A stretch of 38,098 nucleotides of DNA, taken from contig CACZIV010000023.1 in NCBI GenBank assembly GCA_902781305.1, positions 1 to 38,098 of the forward strand, written 5' to 3'. This stretch comes from Pseudoselenomonas ruminantium. GTDB lineage: Bacteria; Bacillota; Negativicutes; Selenomonadales; Selenomonadaceae. Below, piece after piece: positions 37,128 to 38,098 of the stretch. The notes under the pieces were generated by a model that saw only the letters and a list, made by a program, of their open reading frames with translations, was not told where the DNA came from and searched no databases. The position numbers and the translations under genes are program-made. Position 1 is the first letter of the stretch. Each line of letters starts with the position of its first letter.

Positions 37128-37718
37128 CTACCAATCTCCGCCATCATAAGAATCACTGCCCCAGTCAGAACCGCTGTCATAGCTGTCCGCATCATAGTCG
37201 TAACTATCATAGCTATCATTACCATAGCTGTCATCATCATAGCTGTCATCATCATAGCTGTCATAGTCCACATAATCCAGTTCACTGCTGTCATCCTCAT
37301 CCTGATAATCCAGCCCATCACCATCATAATCCGTATCGTAGTCCCCGTCTTCCCAATCCTCATGGTCATAAAGCTCATTATAGGTATTGTAGTTGTTGAT
37401 TGTCTCATGGGCTTCTGCCTTATGGTCACCGCTCAACATATGCCCCAAAACCGCACCAGCCACCATGCCGCCCGCCACATTGCGCAGAGTATGATTCTGA
37501 CTGTTGCTGTTAGGATTGCGTTCCTGTACACGGGCTGCCGGCTGCGTCGCATAATTTGCCGTTTTTCCAGAGCTGACCGCATTGGATTTTGGATTCTGTT
37601 GAATTAACTTCTCCTGTCCACCTGCATAATGCTGCCTGTTCTCATTACTACTCCCTCGCCGTCCAAACAACACCCAGCCCAAAAACACACCTGCGCCAAG
37701 CAATGCGATAGTTCCCAT
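37128..37718 (-). CDS. Membrane-anchored Asp/Ser/Tyr-rich repeat protein
   Basis: I recognise no family for this 196-residue protein. Residues 1-20 are one hydrophobic segment (MGTIALLGAGVFLGWVLFG) followed by RR, a signal anchor. A polar Asn/Gln-rich stretch follows. A Gly/Ala-rich helix resembling a glycine zipper (VAGGMVAGAVLGHMLSG) lies near residue 85. From about residue 115 the chain is almost wholly Asp, Tyr, Ser and Gly in the pattern DSYDD, ending SDSYDGGDW. Such an acidic tail could bind Ca2+ or other cations or stay disordered. The ATG at 37716-37718 follows AGGGGGC. The longer open frame begins in non-coding sequence. It precedes tlpA by 32 bases and may be its operon partner. Confidence 0.8.
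   Translation of the reverse strand: MGTIALLGAGVFLGWVLFGRRGSSNENRQHYAGGQEKLIQQNPKSNAVSSGKTANYATQPAARVQERNPNSNSQNHTLRNVAGGMVAGAVLGHMLSGDHKAEAHETINNYNTYNELYDHEDWEDGDYDTDYDGDGLDYQDEDDSSELDYVDYDSYDDDSYDDDSYGNDSYDSYDYDADSYDSGSDWGSDSYDGGDW
37223..37264. repeat. 15-bp tandem repeat inside the Asp-rich gene
   Basis: CATAGCTGTCATCAT repeats exactly at 37223-37237 and 37238-37252 and continues for twelve bases from 37253, giving about 2.8 copies. The unit is a multiple of three, so copy changes would add or remove five residues of the DDSYD type without shifting the frame. Confidence 0.8.
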
Positions 37719-37797
37719 ATTGATGCCCCCTATAGATATACTTCTTGATAATATTTCTCCTTTTCCCCATATTTTTCCTGCAATCCTATCGCACAAA

Positions 37798-37877
37798 GCC
37801 CGTGAAACTGATGATATTTTCCGCAGCTTTTGACAAGCTTGTCTATGGCGAAGGAAAATATTAACAGTTTCACGGGC
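37798..37877. repeat. Long imperfect hairpin with internal palindrome
   Basis: Arms of 25 bases (37798-37822 and 37853-37877) match except at two positions, starting GCCCGTGAAACTG and ending CAGTTTCACGGGC. Inside the loop lies the perfect palindrome GACAAGCTTGTC (37832-37843). It lies between the RND transporter stop and the Asp-rich gene. On the minus strand the following T run is short (TTTGTG), so it may be a terminator, an RNA processing signal or a small mobile repeat. Confidence 0.65.
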
Positions 37878-37920
37878 GCCTTAGCATATCGATGTCAACT
37901 CAAACATGTACATCGAATGC

Positions 37921-38098
37921 TTACATATAATCGGCAGAAGTCTTCTTCTTCTGCTGCTTGAACATACCCAGCTTCTTGGCAATCCATTCCATGGCTACAA
38001 AGAACACCGGAATCAGGAAGATACCGAGAGCGGTTGCAAAGAGCATACCACCGACAACGGCCACGCCCATACCATTACGGGCAGCCGCACCGGCACCA
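37921..38098 (-). CDS. RND efflux transporter, C-terminal end only
   Basis: Only the last 58 residues are in the window. They read GAGAAARNGMGVAVVGGMLF, then ATALGIFLIPVFFVAMEW, and end IAKKLGMFKQQKKKTSADYM. The GMGVAVVGGM...T.L.IFLIPVFF pattern is the last two transmembrane helices of AcrB/HAE1-type inner-membrane pumps, followed by the usual short basic cytoplasmic tail. Such pumps work with a periplasmic adaptor and an outer-membrane channel, so this is a further sign of a diderm cell. The stop is TAA at 37921-37923. The rest of the gene lies beyond the right edge. Confidence 0.9.
   Translation of the reverse strand, partial: GAGAAARNGMGVAVVGGMLFATALGIFLIPVFFVAMEWIAKKLGMFKQQKKKTSADYM

Noticed and set aside
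37223-37264. Short tandem repeats considered as a CRISPR array
   Set aside because: Units are only 15 bp with no unique spacers, and they are in frame within a coding region.
36980-37399. Plus-strand His/Ser/Asn-rich frame of 139 codons
   Set aside because: The His-rich repeats are the reverse reading of the Asp/Ser/Tyr tail, which has a ribosome site, an anchor segment and operon context.

Overview
The window looks like chromosomal DNA of a diderm Firmicute of the Negativicutes, most likely Selenomonadaceae. The inference rests on the combination of Firmicute-style housekeeping genes and signals (strong AGGAGG ribosome binding sites, RecA-RecX, type III pantothenate kinase, a c-di-AMP riboswitch, a bifunctional BirA) with outer-membrane machinery (an Omp85-type two-partner secretion transporter, and an RND efflux pump entering the window at the right edge). 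No tRNA, rRNA, CRISPR array, transposase or phage gene was seen. The species assignment is inference.

Layout. 1-4301: malate dehydrogenase (running off the left edge), a rubredoxin, a hairpin-rich intergenic element, then uvrC followed by a PHP phosphoesterase. 4601-20413: a tpsB-tpsA pair on the minus strand. The passenger is a 4672-residue cysteine-free filamentous adhesin of the leukotoxin LktA type and occupies 14 kb, over a third of the window. 20576-22516: divergently, a biotin carboxylase subunit with a near-consensus promoter, then an unrecognised 49-residue ORF whose promoter lies inside an 11-bp inverted repeat. 22519-24592: recA-recX and folB. 24710-26172: a 25-residue membrane peptide, an NlpC/P60 cell-wall hydrolase under a c-di-AMP riboswitch, and the RNase P RNA gene. 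26365-31362: deoD, and the tightly packed set birA-coaX-dusB-M18 aminopeptidase. 31567-35301: a probable redox or aromatic-compound module with an exported double ABM-domain protein, a MATE exporter, an exported carboxymuconolactone decarboxylase-like protein and a divergent LysR regulator. 35362-37718: a five-gene set with a small secreted Cys-pair peptide, a NapH-like polyferredoxin membrane protein, a CD1871A-type CxxC micro-membrane protein, a TlpA thioredoxin lipoprotein and an Asp/Ser/Tyr-rich membrane-anchored protein. 37921-38098: the C-terminal end of an RND transporter.

How the genes fit together. TpsB is the outer-membrane pore that exports the giant TpsA. A run of eight G residues lies just upstream of the probable tpsB promoter, so expression could be phase variable. 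The CxxC/TlpA/polyferredoxin cluster has the parts expected of an electron relay from cytoplasmic ferredoxins across the inner membrane to an extracytoplasmic thioredoxin fold. It is the best candidate here for a poorly described system. BirA and the biotin carboxylase are functionally linked because BirA biotinylates the carrier protein that the carboxylase serves. Several real genes are under 60 codons (49, 25, 53, 46 and 52 residues) and were found by reading the sequence around strong ribosome binding sites.

Limits. All calls come from reading the sequence. No database search, structure prediction or folding calculation was run.
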